Shown piece after piece: positions 1-7,812 of a DNA stretch of 29,744 nt (its first letter is position 1; each line of letters starts with the position of its first letter). The notes beneath the pieces were generated by a model. That model did no database searches, was not told the origin of the DNA, and saw only the letters and a list, made by a program, of their open reading frames with translations. The translations under genes were made by a program, and so were the position numbers. Source of the stretch: UBA11400 sp964550435 (GTDB lineage: Bacteria > Bacteroidota > Rhodothermia > Balneolales > HLUCCA01); NCBI GenBank assembly GCA_964550435.1, contig CAZJZI010000035.1, positions 1-29,744 of the forward strand, in the 5' to 3' direction.

Positions 1-2082
1 TTTAAAGGATTTGATTTTCTCTTTTGTCGCGACCCCAAATCGTTGTTCCTCGTCAATAATTAGCAGCCCTAAGTCTTTGAACTTTACATCTGTCGATGTA
101 ATTCTATGTGTTCCTACTAATATATCAACTTTGCCTTGTGCTGTATTTTTAAGTACTTCTTTGATTTCGGCAGCCGAGCGGAATCGATTCACCATTTCAA
201 CGTTAACGGGAAGGTCACGCATTCTTTTCTTAAACGTCTTCCAATGCTGATCAGCCAGGATTGTCGTTGGAACCAGAACGGCGACCTGCTTACCATCAAC
301 TACGGCTTTGAATGCAGCTCTGATCGCAACTTCTGTCTTGCCAAAACCGACGTCTCCACAAACCAGACGATCCATTGGACGTTCAGATTCCATGTCTTTT
401 TTGACGTCGTCAATTGCAATCTTTTGATCAGGAGTTTCTTCAAACTCAAACGATGCTTCGAGCTCCATTTGCATACCAGAATCTGGAGAAAACGCATGGG
501 CTTTATTAGCCTTTCTTTTTGCATAGACCAGAATGAGATCTCTTGCGATATCCTTAATCTGACTTTTGGTCTTCGCCTTCTTGCGTGCCCACTCACCTGA
601 TCCTAGTTTTGTGATCTTGGGTACGGTCCCGTCTTTGCCGCTATATTTCTGAAGTTTGTGCAGGCTGGAAACATTGACATATAGTATAGAATCATCCGCA
701 TATTTGACCACTACGGCTTCCTGTGGGATGTTTTTAACCACTATCTGCTTAAACCCCTGGAATTGACCTATTCCAAAGTCAACATGCACGACAAAATCTC
801 CTGGTTTGAGATCACGGATTTCTTTAGCAGAAAACCCTCCCCGAACCTTTTTCTGTCTTGCTTTTGGTCGATGGTAACGATTGAATATCTGATGGTCAGT
901 AAATACAGCAAGTTTAGCCTCAGGCAGTATGAATCCCTCATGCAGGGAGTGTATAATCAATGTGATTCGTTTGGAAGCATCTTCGGCATCCAATAATTCT
1001 TCAAACCTATCTCTTTGACCATCATTATCGCAAAGAATCCAAGTCTGGAATCCATTAGCAGCACGCTCTTTGATGTCAGCATTCAGTAGCTTGATGCTTG
1101 AATTGAAATCGGGTTGTGGATTCGCATTAAGTGCCACCACCGGAAGGTCTGGAAGAGGGTGCAGTGATCCTGTAACAATAGATTTATGTTTTTCGATTTG
1201 ACCAGAGAACGATTCTACGTCGACATAATGACTAGAAGGTGCTAGCGCAGAATTGTCGCGAAGCTGACCAAATGCAAATTCTGCGTGGTCCCATAAATCC
1301 TGAATAGTAGCCTCAATTACATCAGGTGCAATACAAATAAAATGGGTATCTGGTGTTGCATAATTAAGTACTGCACTTTTCCCATCTGCCGTTAAACTGC
1401 TGACATTTGGAACTAGTCGCGCTTCATTTAAAAATGAGACACTTCGCTGTGTACCAGGATCAAATTCCCTTATAGAATCCACCTGGTCACCAAAGAATTC
1501 GAGTCGGACAGGATATGTGCCGGTGTATGGAAATACGTCGACAATTCCACCACGAAATGCCATTTCACCGGGTGCATCAACAAAACCTACTACCGTATAC
1601 CCCTGCTCAACAAGCTTCTCTCTGAGTACATCCGGATCAATGGTATCGTTTTTGTTGATAAGTATCGTTGATTTCTTAAAATTGACTGGAGAACTTATTT
1701 TTTCAAAAACAGCTTTGGCTGAAGCTACCATCAGCGGATACTTCTTATGGGTAATCTGCTGAAGTACATCGGACCGTTGAACCAAAAGTGATGGATCTGA
1801 AATTACGTCACGATCGTAAGGTTTTTCTGAAGTTGCAGGGAAATAGAGGACATCTTCACTTCCCAACTCAACGAGGTCAGATTCGATAGCTCTGGCCGTT
1901 TCTTCATCTGGTGTGATTATCCAAAGCGGGATTTTTTTGTCATGAAGATCTCGAATCAGAAAGGATAAACTTGATCCTGCAAATTTATGTAGTTGTACTG
2001 TATCAACTGAGCGTAACTGGTCAAGAACTGTTTGGGTCTGAAGGAATGGTTTGACCAGATTAAATAATGATTTCAGAGACAT
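1..2082 (-). CDS. mfd: Transcription-repair coupling factor Mfd, C-terminus cut by window edge
   Basis: Mfd is an ATP-driven DNA translocase that removes stalled RNA polymerase and recruits UvrA to transcribed-strand damage. The minus-strand frame is open from ATG at 2082 to the window edge, giving 694 codons of a protein usually 1,100 or more long. I translated it directly. Residues 1 to about 350 look like the UvrB-homology part. A CarD-like RNA-polymerase-interacting domain begins near residue 415 (GDFVVHVDFGIGQF). The translocase starts with Walker A GDVGFGKTEVA near residue 579 and Walker B DEEQRFGV near residue 676. The missing part is the rest of the translocase and the UvrA-blocking C-terminal domain. 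No frameshift is visible. The start sits 17 bases after a terminator-like hairpin, with a weak AAGG right before the ATG. The family assignment is secure. Confidence 0.97.
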   Translation of the reverse strand, partial: MSLKSLFNLVKPFLQTQTVLDQLRSVDTVQLHKFAGSSLSFLIRDLHDKKIPLWIITPDEETARAIESDLVELGSEDVLYFPATSEKPYDRDVISDPSLLVQRSDVLQQITHKKYPLMVASAKAVFEKISSPVNFKKSTILINKNDTIDPDVLREKLVEQGYTVVGFVDAPGEMAFRGGIVDVFPYTGTYPVRLEFFGDQVDSIREFDPGTQRSVSFLNEARLVPNVSSLTADGKSAVLNYATPDTHFICIAPDVIEATIQDLWDHAEFAFGQLRDNSALAPSSHYVDVESFSGQIEKHKSIVTGSLHPLPDLPVVALNANPQPDFNSSIKLLNADIKERAANGFQTWILCDNDGQRDRFEELLDAEDASKRITLIIHSLHEGFILPEAKLAVFTDHQIFNRYHRPKARQKKVRGGFSAKEIRDLKPGDFVVHVDFGIGQFQGFKQIVVKNIPQEAVVVKYADDSILYVNVSSLHKLQKYSGKDGTVPKITKLGSGEWARKKAKTKSQIKDIARDLILVYAKRKANKAHAFSPDSGMQMELEASFEFEETPDQKIAIDDVKKDMESERPMDRLVCGDVGFGKTEVAIRAAFKAVVDGKQVAVLVPTTILADQHWKTFKKRMRDLPVNVEMVNRFRSAAEIKEVLKNTAQGKVDILVGTHRITSTDVKFKDLGLLIIDEEQRFGVATKEKIKSFK

Positions 2083-2098
2083 GCCTTAAATAGTAAAA

Positions 2099-2124
2099 GC
2101 TTCCTGCTCGTTTCCGAGGGAAGC
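2099..2124 (-). terminator. Hairpin with GAAA loop and short T run between the bat-type cluster and mfd
   Basis: Read on the minus strand this is GCTTCC-CTCG-GAAA-CGAG-CA-GGAAGC followed by TTTT. It is a 10-bp stem with a two-base bulge, closed by a GNRA-type tetraloop. It lies about 110 bases after the stop of the BatA-like gene and 17 bases before the mfd ATG. It fits an intrinsic terminator for the cluster. Its closeness to mfd also allows a role in the mfd leader. The T run is only four bases long, so the strength is uncertain. Confidence 0.55.
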
Positions 2125-2232
2125 ATGAGTTACATTCAAATTAGATTTTCAGTCAATAGTACTTTAAAACGGAGCGAAATATACGAATAATCCACGTTTT
2201 TGAATCATTCTGAACTAAAAACGGATACTGAA

Positions 2233-3225
2233 TCAGTGAAGTTCCGATCTGAATAAAACTTTTTCAGAACCTAATCCCACCAAAAGCACTAATACTCCAG
2301 ATAATAAAAACCATTGATAATATTCTTTTCTGTCTAGGTAGATGATTTCTTCTAATTCTGAAGTCTCAAGCTCATCAATTGACGCATAAATATTAGCCAG
2401 GGCTTCAGTATCTCGTGCTCTGAAGTATCTGCCACCGGTTTTCTCGGCTATATCTGTCAGCATGTCTTCATCGATATCTACACGAATCGGATGATATCGC
2501 TTTCCGAATACGGGGTCTTCAACTGGATAAGGGGCTGTTCCTTCAGTGCTCACTCCGATGGTGTACAATCGGATACTGTGTGCATCAGCTAAGTCAGATG
2601 CCGTAACCGGGTCTACTTCTCCGGCATTGTTCTCTCCATCTGTGAGTAAGATGATGACTTTACTGGCAGTTGAACTAGTTCGTAAACGATTTACTGCTGT
2701 GGCGATACCCATCCCAATTGCGGTACCGTCTTCGGTGATATCCATTTCAAGGGTTTGTAGCTTCTCCTTTAAAAGTCCATAATCGGTAGTAGGAGGGACT
2801 AATGTAAAACTCTGACGTCGAAAAATAACAAGTCCAATTCGGTCGTTTGGTCGATTATCAATAAAATCCGAAGTTAGATTCTTTGCTGCAGTGAACCGGT
2901 TGGGACGAAGGTCTTCTGCTAACATTGAGGTCGATAAGTCAAGAACAACAACGATATCAATACCTTCAGTGCGTCTTTCAACGGTTTCATTTACTGTCTG
3001 AGGCCTGGCCAGAGCAAGAATGATTAACATCAATGCTACCGCACTGAGAAATGGGGATGCCCACATTCCATATTTCCTCCAGTTACCAGGTAATTCACCC
3101 ATATCATTGATATCAGAAAATGTCAGAGCCTGGACTCGTTTTGATTTTGTAACCCACAAGTAACCAACTGCATAAGCTGGAACAAGAATGAGAAGAATGA
3201 AAAACTCTGGATTAGCCCAAGTCAT
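2233..3225 (-). CDS. BatA-like VWA-domain inner-membrane protein
   Basis: This 330-residue protein matches the BatA type of von Willebrand factor A protein, found in bat (aerotolerance) clusters of Bacteroidota and spirochaetes. Membrane segments lie near residues 6-26 and 55-75, with another at the C-terminus near 305-325. The VWA domain between them has a complete metal-ion-dependent adhesion site: D96-L-S98-T-S100, T168 in DGTAIGMG, and D196 in LLTDGEN. The molecular role of Bat proteins is unsettled; envelope stress tolerance and complex assembly have been proposed. The ATG overlaps the TGA of the upstream gene (ATGA at 3222-3225) and has a strong AGGAGG four bases ahead, so it is translationally coupled. 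Only one VWA gene is present here, whereas many clusters carry BatA and BatB. It could be called BatB instead, as the two are hard to tell apart. Confidence 0.85.
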   Translation of the reverse strand: MTWANPEFFILLILVPAYAVGYLWVTKSKRVQALTFSDINDMGELPGNWRKYGMWASPFLSAVALMLIILALARPQTVNETVERRTEGIDIVVVLDLSTSMLAEDLRPNRFTAAKNLTSDFIDNRPNDRIGLVIFRRQSFTLVPPTTDYGLLKEKLQTLEMDITEDGTAIGMGIATAVNRLRTSSTASKVIILLTDGENNAGEVDPVTASDLADAHSIRLYTIGVSTEGTAPYPVEDPVFGKRYHPIRVDIDEDMLTDIAEKTGGRYFRARDTEALANIYASIDELETSELEEIIYLDRKEYYQWFLLSGVLVLLVGLGSEKVLFRSELH

Positions 3226-4274
3226 GAGTCCTCCTGGTTACTTTGGGCACTTACTTTTTTTGGAGTAGATTGTTGGGATTTTTTGTCGTCCTTTAGAGCC
3301 GTTATTTCTCGTAGTCCATGCTTCATCTCATACTGGAACTTCAACTCTTTTAGGGTTCCTTCATCCAGGAATCTGAACAAATCACGCAGTTTTTCTGCCT
3401 TTTCGAACAATAGTAAGGATTGATGGGTGTCTACAGTAAGTTTTGCAAATTTGACCATATCACATTGACGTAGGATTGTGAATGTGATATCTGTGACATC
3501 AGGATGCATTTTTTGGGAAAGCATAGCCTGATTGATTTCACGTGTTGTCATTTCCAAGGCTTCGATACCATGTGTGTGTTCTAAATAGGTTCTTAATGCG
3601 TCACTCAACTGTACATGCCACTTCATTAAGCCTTCATCTGTGGAAAACTTTTCAATTTGTTTGAGCTCTCGTAATGATTTTTCAAAAACTGTAAATGGGC
3701 TAATGTAGGGTGGAATAGGTTCAGGTTCGGTGGTCATTGGTTCGGGGTTTTTATGCAAGAATCGGTCTTTATTTCTCCAAATCAAGTATACTGCAATCGA
3801 AAGTAAGACCCCCAGGATCAGGAAAAACCACCAGGATCGTGCAAAATCAAAAATCGGTTTGAATGGTTTAAGTTCACCTTCCTCTGACTCGAGGTTACTC
3901 TTGAAATAGATTGAAACCGGTGCAATTTCAAGTGCCAGAGTGTCAGTTCCTTGAACAAAAAAAACATTTTTCCCAGCTAAAACAGTGTCTTTTACCCCGA
4001 AAAACTGAAGACGGTATACAATACTGTCTTGAACTCCTGAACCTTTGAAACGCTGAACCCCACGAAATTCGAAAGCATCAGAAAAATCAGTTTCGTTTGG
4101 ATAATACGCAGTAAACTGTGACGACTGATAAGAAGAGGTAATGACATAATTAAATGTGTCGCCAGATGAGAGTGTGTCAGGCAGGGCGTAGCTAGTGACA
4201 GATTGGGCCACAACCATCGTTGGAAGTAGTGTAAAAACAAAAATAATAGACACTAAAAAACTACTTCTTTTCAT
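3222..4274 (-). CDS. BatD/DUF4381-like exported membrane protein of the bat-type cluster
   Basis: The 350-residue product has a signal peptide (about residues 1-23, ending VVAQ), a periplasmic beta-rich region to about residue 145, one membrane segment near 148-167 (SWWFFLILGVLLSIAVYLIW) and a cytoplasmic tail. The tail contains LRTYLEHTHGIEALEMTTRE, the pattern of the cytoplasmic part of DUF4381/BatD-type proteins that accompany DUF58 and VWA genes. The last 35 residues are Lys/Gln/Ser-rich. I start it at ATG 4274, which overlaps the TGA of the DUF58 gene by one base (TGATG); a TTG one codon earlier is possible. Its end overlaps the BatA-like gene by 4 bases. Function is inferred from context: the membrane partner of the VWA proteins. 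The exact family name is uncertain. Confidence 0.7.
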   Translation of the reverse strand: MKRSSFLVSIIFVFTLLPTMVVAQSVTSYALPDTLSSGDTFNYVITSSYQSSQFTAYYPNETDFSDAFEFRGVQRFKGSGVQDSIVYRLQFFGVKDTVLAGKNVFFVQGTDTLALEIAPVSIYFKSNLESEEGELKPFKPIFDFARSWWFFLILGVLLSIAVYLIWRNKDRFLHKNPEPMTTEPEPIPPYISPFTVFEKSLRELKQIEKFSTDEGLMKWHVQLSDALRTYLEHTHGIEALEMTTREINQAMLSQKMHPDVTDITFTILRQCDMVKFAKLTVDTHQSLLLFEKAEKLRDLFRFLDEGTLKELKFQYEMKHGLREITALKDDKKSQQSTPKKVSAQSNQEDS

Positions 4275-5149
4275 CAATATCGTGTTGTTCTTCGTTTGAA
4301 AAAGTTCATTAATGGCTCAATATACGACTTTGTTGTATCCACTCTGACAGAATCAATACCGAGTTTAGTGAACATCTCTTTCATCACAGCATTCTGTCTG
4401 AGCTTCTTAGTTCTAAATGCCGACTGAACCTCTTTACTCGATGTATCTAGATACACCAGATTTCCAGACTCAGAGTCCAGATATGGAATAATTCCCAAAT
4501 CGGGAAGGGTTTCTTCAAGTGGGTCCTGGATGTGGATACTTACCAGATCATGTTTTCTGTGGGTAATTTTTAATTGTTTGTCGTACTCCTTGGACTGGAA
4601 ATCAGAGATGAGAACGATTATTGATCTTCTGCTCAATATCCTGTTCATATATGACAACGCCTCTGAGATGTTCGTTTTTCTACCCGCTGGTTGGGTGTAG
4701 TACAGTTCACGTATTAACCTAAGTACGTGAAGACGCCCTTTTCTGGGAAAAACGACCTTTTCAATCCTATCGGTAAAAAGGATTAGTCCAACTTTGTCGT
4801 TGTTTTTGATGGCACTGAAAGCCAATACTGCAGCCAATTCGGTGGCAATATCAATCTTTCGGTTATCTTTGCTTCCAAAGAGTCCGCTTGGCGATATATC
4901 GACCAACAGCATGAGTGTTTGTTCACGCTCCTCTTCGAAAACCTTTATGTAAGGGTCACCGGTTCTTGCTGTTACGTTCCAATCGATCTGACGGATATCG
5001 TCACCAAACTGATAGGGACGAACTTCTGAAAATGTCATCCCACGGCCTTTGAAAGCTGTGTTATATTCTCCTCCGAAAAGATTGTTCACCAATCCTTTGG
5101 TTCGTATTTCCAGTTGTCTGACTTTAGCAAAAAGCTCTTTTGAAATCAT
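4274..5149 (-). CDS. DUF58 domain protein, first gene of the bat-type cluster
   Basis: About 291 residues. It shows the DUF58 hallmark GDDIRQIDWNVTAR (residues 49-62), then a VWA-like fold with the MIDAS-type D84-I-S-P-S88. DUF58 proteins are normally encoded beside a MoxR AAA ATPase and VWA proteins, and are thought to be part of a chaperone-like membrane complex. I choose ATG 5149 (MISKELFAKV) because family members begin about here. An in-frame TTG at 5185 would add 12 residues but has no ribosome site. It overlaps the next gene, so the three genes form one operon. No moxR lies upstream: the next gene is the divergent alanine dehydrogenase. The biochemical role is not established. Confidence 0.85.
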   Translation of the reverse strand: MISKELFAKVRQLEIRTKGLVNNLFGGEYNTAFKGRGMTFSEVRPYQFGDDIRQIDWNVTARTGDPYIKVFEEEREQTLMLLVDISPSGLFGSKDNRKIDIATELAAVLAFSAIKNNDKVGLILFTDRIEKVVFPRKGRLHVLRLIRELYYTQPAGRKTNISEALSYMNRILSRRSIIVLISDFQSKEYDKQLKITHRKHDLVSIHIQDPLEETLPDLGIIPYLDSESGNLVYLDTSSKEVQSAFRTKKLRQNAVMKEMFTKLGIDSVRVDTTKSYIEPLMNFFKRRTTRY

Positions 5150-5392
5150 TTCTAATTCTTGTTTCCCACTTGGAATGACACTCAATGAACGCGTGGGAAT
5201 TTATGAAATTGTACTCGATTGAGGACTATCAAATTAACCAAAAACTTTATAATTTTAGCGTTCATCAATTTTGCGACCATCTCGGGCAGCAGATCTCGAA
5301 AAAGCGCTTCAATTTTAATGCAGAAGCATCCTGATCTGTGAAATCAGAGTTGAAGAAATATTCATTTTATCATTTAACAGAAGGAATTTTCC

Positions 5393-6505
5393 ATGATTAT
5401 TGGTGTACCCAAGGAAATAAAAACGCACGAGAATCGGGTTGCTCTGGTTCCTGCGGGTGTTATTGAACTCCGTAAACACGGACATGACGTACTCGTTGAA
5501 AAGAATGCAGGACTCGGAAGTAGTTATCCAGATGAGTTATACATTGAAGCTGGCGCCACAATAATTGACACTGCGGAAGAGATCTGGGCACGCGCCGAAA
5601 TGATTATGAAGGTGAAAGAACCTATCGCTAAAGAGTATCCACTCATTCGCGAAGGACAGATCTTGTTCACATACCTTCACTTTGCCGCCAGTCAGGAGCT
5701 AACTGAGGCAGTGGTAAAATCAAAATGTATCGCCATTGCGTATGAAACAGTAGAAAAAGCAGATCGTTCATTACCTCTACTTATCCCAATGAGTGAAGTA
5801 GCAGGTAGAATGTCAGCGCAGGAAGGTGCTAAATACCTTGAAAAAGCACAAGGTGGACGTGGAGTACTACTGGGTGGAATTCCAGGGGTTGCACCTGCAA
5901 ATGTTATGGTACTTGGCGGTGGAATTGTTGGTGTAAATGCTGCAAAAATTGCTGCTGGTATGGGTGCAAATGTAACCATTATGGACATCAGCCTGAACCG
6001 ACTGCGTTATCTCGATGATGTAATGCCAAAGAATGTGACCACTTATTTCTCTTCAGAGGGTAATATTCGAGAGCTGCTTCCACACATGGACCTCGTTATT
6101 GGTGCCGTTCTGATTCCGGGTGCTAAAGCACCACACCTTATCAAGCGCGACATGCTCAAGACAATGAAACCAGGTGCAGTAATTGTGGATGTTGCTATTG
6201 ACCAGGGTGGATGTATAGAAACAGCTAAGCCAACTACACACGACGATCCTATCTACGTAGTTGATGAGATCGTTCACTATTGTGTTGCTAATATGCCAGG
6301 TGCAGTTCCAAATACTTCAACACGAGGATTGACGAACGTGACTCTGCCTTATGCTGTTCAGATTGCGAATAAAGGCTGGAAACAAGCAATTAAGGAAAAC
6401 AAAGAACTCGAATATGGCCTGAACATCGCTAATGGTATCATTACCTACAAAGATGTTGCAGAAGCTTTCGGATTTGACTGGAAACCGGTTTCTTTAGTTA
6501 TCTGA
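5393..6505 (+). CDS. ald: Alanine dehydrogenase
   Basis: This 370-residue enzyme interconverts L-alanine and pyruvate plus ammonia with NAD. All known active-site positions are at their usual numbers: R15, K75 and H96 for substrate binding and catalysis, the nucleotide motif GGGIVG at 175-180 followed by D198, and D270 and N300 in the closing region. Length equals the family norm. AGAAGGA seven bases before the ATG is a good ribosome site and fixes the start. It is a single-gene transcription unit: divergent from the bat-type cluster through a 243-base gap, and followed 23 bases after its stop by a strong terminator. It lets the cell use alanine as a carbon and nitrogen source or make it from pyruvate. 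The assignment is firm. Confidence 0.97.
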   Translation: MIIGVPKEIKTHENRVALVPAGVIELRKHGHDVLVEKNAGLGSSYPDELYIEAGATIIDTAEEIWARAEMIMKVKEPIAKEYPLIREGQILFTYLHFAASQELTEAVVKSKCIAIAYETVEKADRSLPLLIPMSEVAGRMSAQEGAKYLEKAQGGRGVLLGGIPGVAPANVMVLGGGIVGVNAAKIAAGMGANVTIMDISLNRLRYLDDVMPKNVTTYFSSEGNIRELLPHMDLVIGAVLIPGAKAPHLIKRDMLKTMKPGAVIVDVAIDQGGCIETAKPTTHDDPIYVVDEIVHYCVANMPGAVPNTSTRGLTNVTLPYAVQIANKGWKQAIKENKELEYGLNIANGIITYKDVAEAFGFDWKPVSLVI

Positions 6506-6527
6506 TCTCAATTGAATTAACTGAAAT

Positions 6528-6560
6528 AAGGGAGTGCATTATCGGGTGCATTCCCTTTTT
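6528..6560 (+). terminator. Intrinsic terminator after ald
   Basis: AAGGGAGTGCA, an 8-base loop, TGCATTCCCTT and then further T. This is an 11-bp stem with one G-T pair and a T run, placed right after the ald stop. On the other strand the stem is followed by TTATTT, so it may also stop transcription from the convergent permease gene. Confidence 0.85.
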
Positions 6561-6582
6561 CATTTAAATACACAATTATTCA

Positions 6583-7725
6583 TCATCCAAACTTACTTAC
6601 CTCTACAGGATTCAGCCTTGAAGCTACGCGGGCTGGGAACCAGGAAGCGAGGTAACACAGGAACATCGTGACCAGACTTACCCATATAAAATCGATCAAA
6701 TGAGGTTCGACAGGAGCTGTTGACATGTAATAGTTCTCTTGAGAAAGTGGAATTAACTCATAGGTGCCCTGTAACCAGATAAAAAGTCCAGCAATTGAGA
6801 TTCCGATAATTAATCCGATTGCTCCAACTAAAAGACCTTCGGTGATAAATATTCGTTTTATCTGCTGGTCTGTAGATCCCATCATCTTAAGTGCACCAAT
6901 ATCACGTACACGTTCCAGAACCATCATCAGTACGGTACCAATTAAATTAAAAACAGCAACTATAATCATAACACCAATTACCACAGGTATTGTTTGTTCC
7001 TGTAGATTAACCCAGGCAAAAATATTGTTATATCGGGTGTACAGTGATATGTTGAGATATGGAAAATCCAGATTATCATCCAACCAAGCGTCCGTAGTTC
7101 TGATAGAATTGACGTCTCTTACCCGAATATCGATCTGTGATGCCGAGGGGACCGGCATATCGAATAGAACCCGTGCCTTATCTATAGGGATCAGAATCAG
7201 CACATCATCGAATTGATCGATTCCTGTTTCATAAATTCCGTTAAGAGTGAATCTCTGAATTTCTGGAAGATTAGAAGCACTAGGAATTCCTTTAATGGCA
7301 TAAATAAAAACCACATCGCCAATTTTTGCGCTCAAATTACGAGCAAGTCTTGATCCAAGAAGCAATCCCGGTATCCCGGTTGAGTCGGACTGTAGATTGT
7401 ACTCACCTGAGGTGATATAATTACGGATATCGCTCAAGTCACCAGATTCAGGAACGCCTTTGATAAATGTACCTTCGACCTGATTACCGGTTTGGATCAT
7501 ACCTTGACCGTAAACAACAGGCTGTAATTCTAATACATCCGGAGCGTGTTCTAACCAAACGGATAAGGTATCAGCCCGATATACAGGCATCGAAGCCAGG
7601 GTTTCAATACTTATATGAGTACCAAAGCCAAGGATTTTTTCCTGTATGGCTGTTTTGAATCCATGTACAACTGATAGCGAGATGAGAAGTCCGGCTGAGC
7701 CAATCGCAACACCCAAAATGGCCAT
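6583..7725 (-). CDS. LolC/LolE-type ABC transporter permease, N-terminus cut off by an in-frame TAG
   Basis: The family (FtsX/MacB-type permeases with four membrane segments) works with a LolD-like ATPase to release lipoproteins from the inner membrane or to drive related export. As an open frame from ATG 7725 it has 380 residues. The first membrane helix starts at residue 2, then comes a periplasmic domain (about 30-240), and the FtsX domain with three helices toward the C-terminus (VLERVRDIGALKMMGS in the first cytoplasmic loop). In the same frame just upstream, 7806-7750 encodes MKFEWFIASKYFRSNRKVA, the typical cytoplasmic N-terminus of this family, then TAG at 7749-7747. ATG 7806 lies 6 bases after the lysS stop, the expected operon start. 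The gene is therefore either a nonsense allele (407 codons if read through), restarted at 7725, or affected by a sequence error. The rest of the frame looks intact. Confidence 0.8.
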   Translation of the reverse strand: MAILGVAIGSAGLLISLSVVHGFKTAIQEKILGFGTHISIETLASMPVYRADTLSVWLEHAPDVLELQPVVYGQGMIQTGNQVEGTFIKGVPESGDLSDIRNYITSGEYNLQSDSTGIPGLLLGSRLARNLSAKIGDVVFIYAIKGIPSASNLPEIQRFTLNGIYETGIDQFDDVLILIPIDKARVLFDMPVPSASQIDIRVRDVNSIRTTDAWLDDNLDFPYLNISLYTRYNNIFAWVNLQEQTIPVVIGVMIIVAVFNLIGTVLMMVLERVRDIGALKMMGSTDQQIKRIFITEGLLVGAIGLIIGISIAGLFIWLQGTYELIPLSQENYYMSTAPVEPHLIDFIWVSLVTMFLCYLASWFPARVASRLNPVEVSKFG

Positions 7726-7746
7726 TATCTTAATAAAATATAAAAA

Positions 7747-7806
7747 CTACGCGACTTTTCGGTTACTTCGAAAATACTTTGATGCGATGAACCACTCGAA
7801 CTTCAT
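7747..7806 (-). other. Original start and first 19 codons of the LolC/E-type gene, ending in TAG
   Basis: This segment is in frame with the permease downstream (7806 and 7725 differ by 81 bases, 27 codons). Its 19 residues match the usual family N-terminus, with a basic FIASKYFRSNRK segment ahead of the first membrane helix. The codons between the TAG and ATG 7725 (FLYFIKI) also fit the family. Nothing else suggests an insertion or deletion; a single-base substitution explains it. Confidence 0.75.
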
Positions 7807-7812
7807 CAGAAA

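Noticed and set aside
136..600. Plus-strand open frames over the mfd region
   Set aside because: They lie opposite a fully recognisable Mfd coding frame and have no family pattern of their own.
2195..2223. CGTTTTT/AAAAACG inverted repeat after the BatA-like gene as a second terminator
   Set aside because: The stem is 7 bp, nearly all A-T, with a 15-base loop and no T run after it on the minus strand.
5692..5988. Minus-strand open frame within ald
   Set aside because: It is a shadow of the alanine dehydrogenase gene, low-complexity in composition and without a ribosome site.
6583..7806. TAG read as an amino acid (reassigned or recoded codon) in the permease gene
   Set aside because: Several other genes in the window end in TAG at the expected length, and no special downstream structure is visible; a mutation, restart or base error is simpler.
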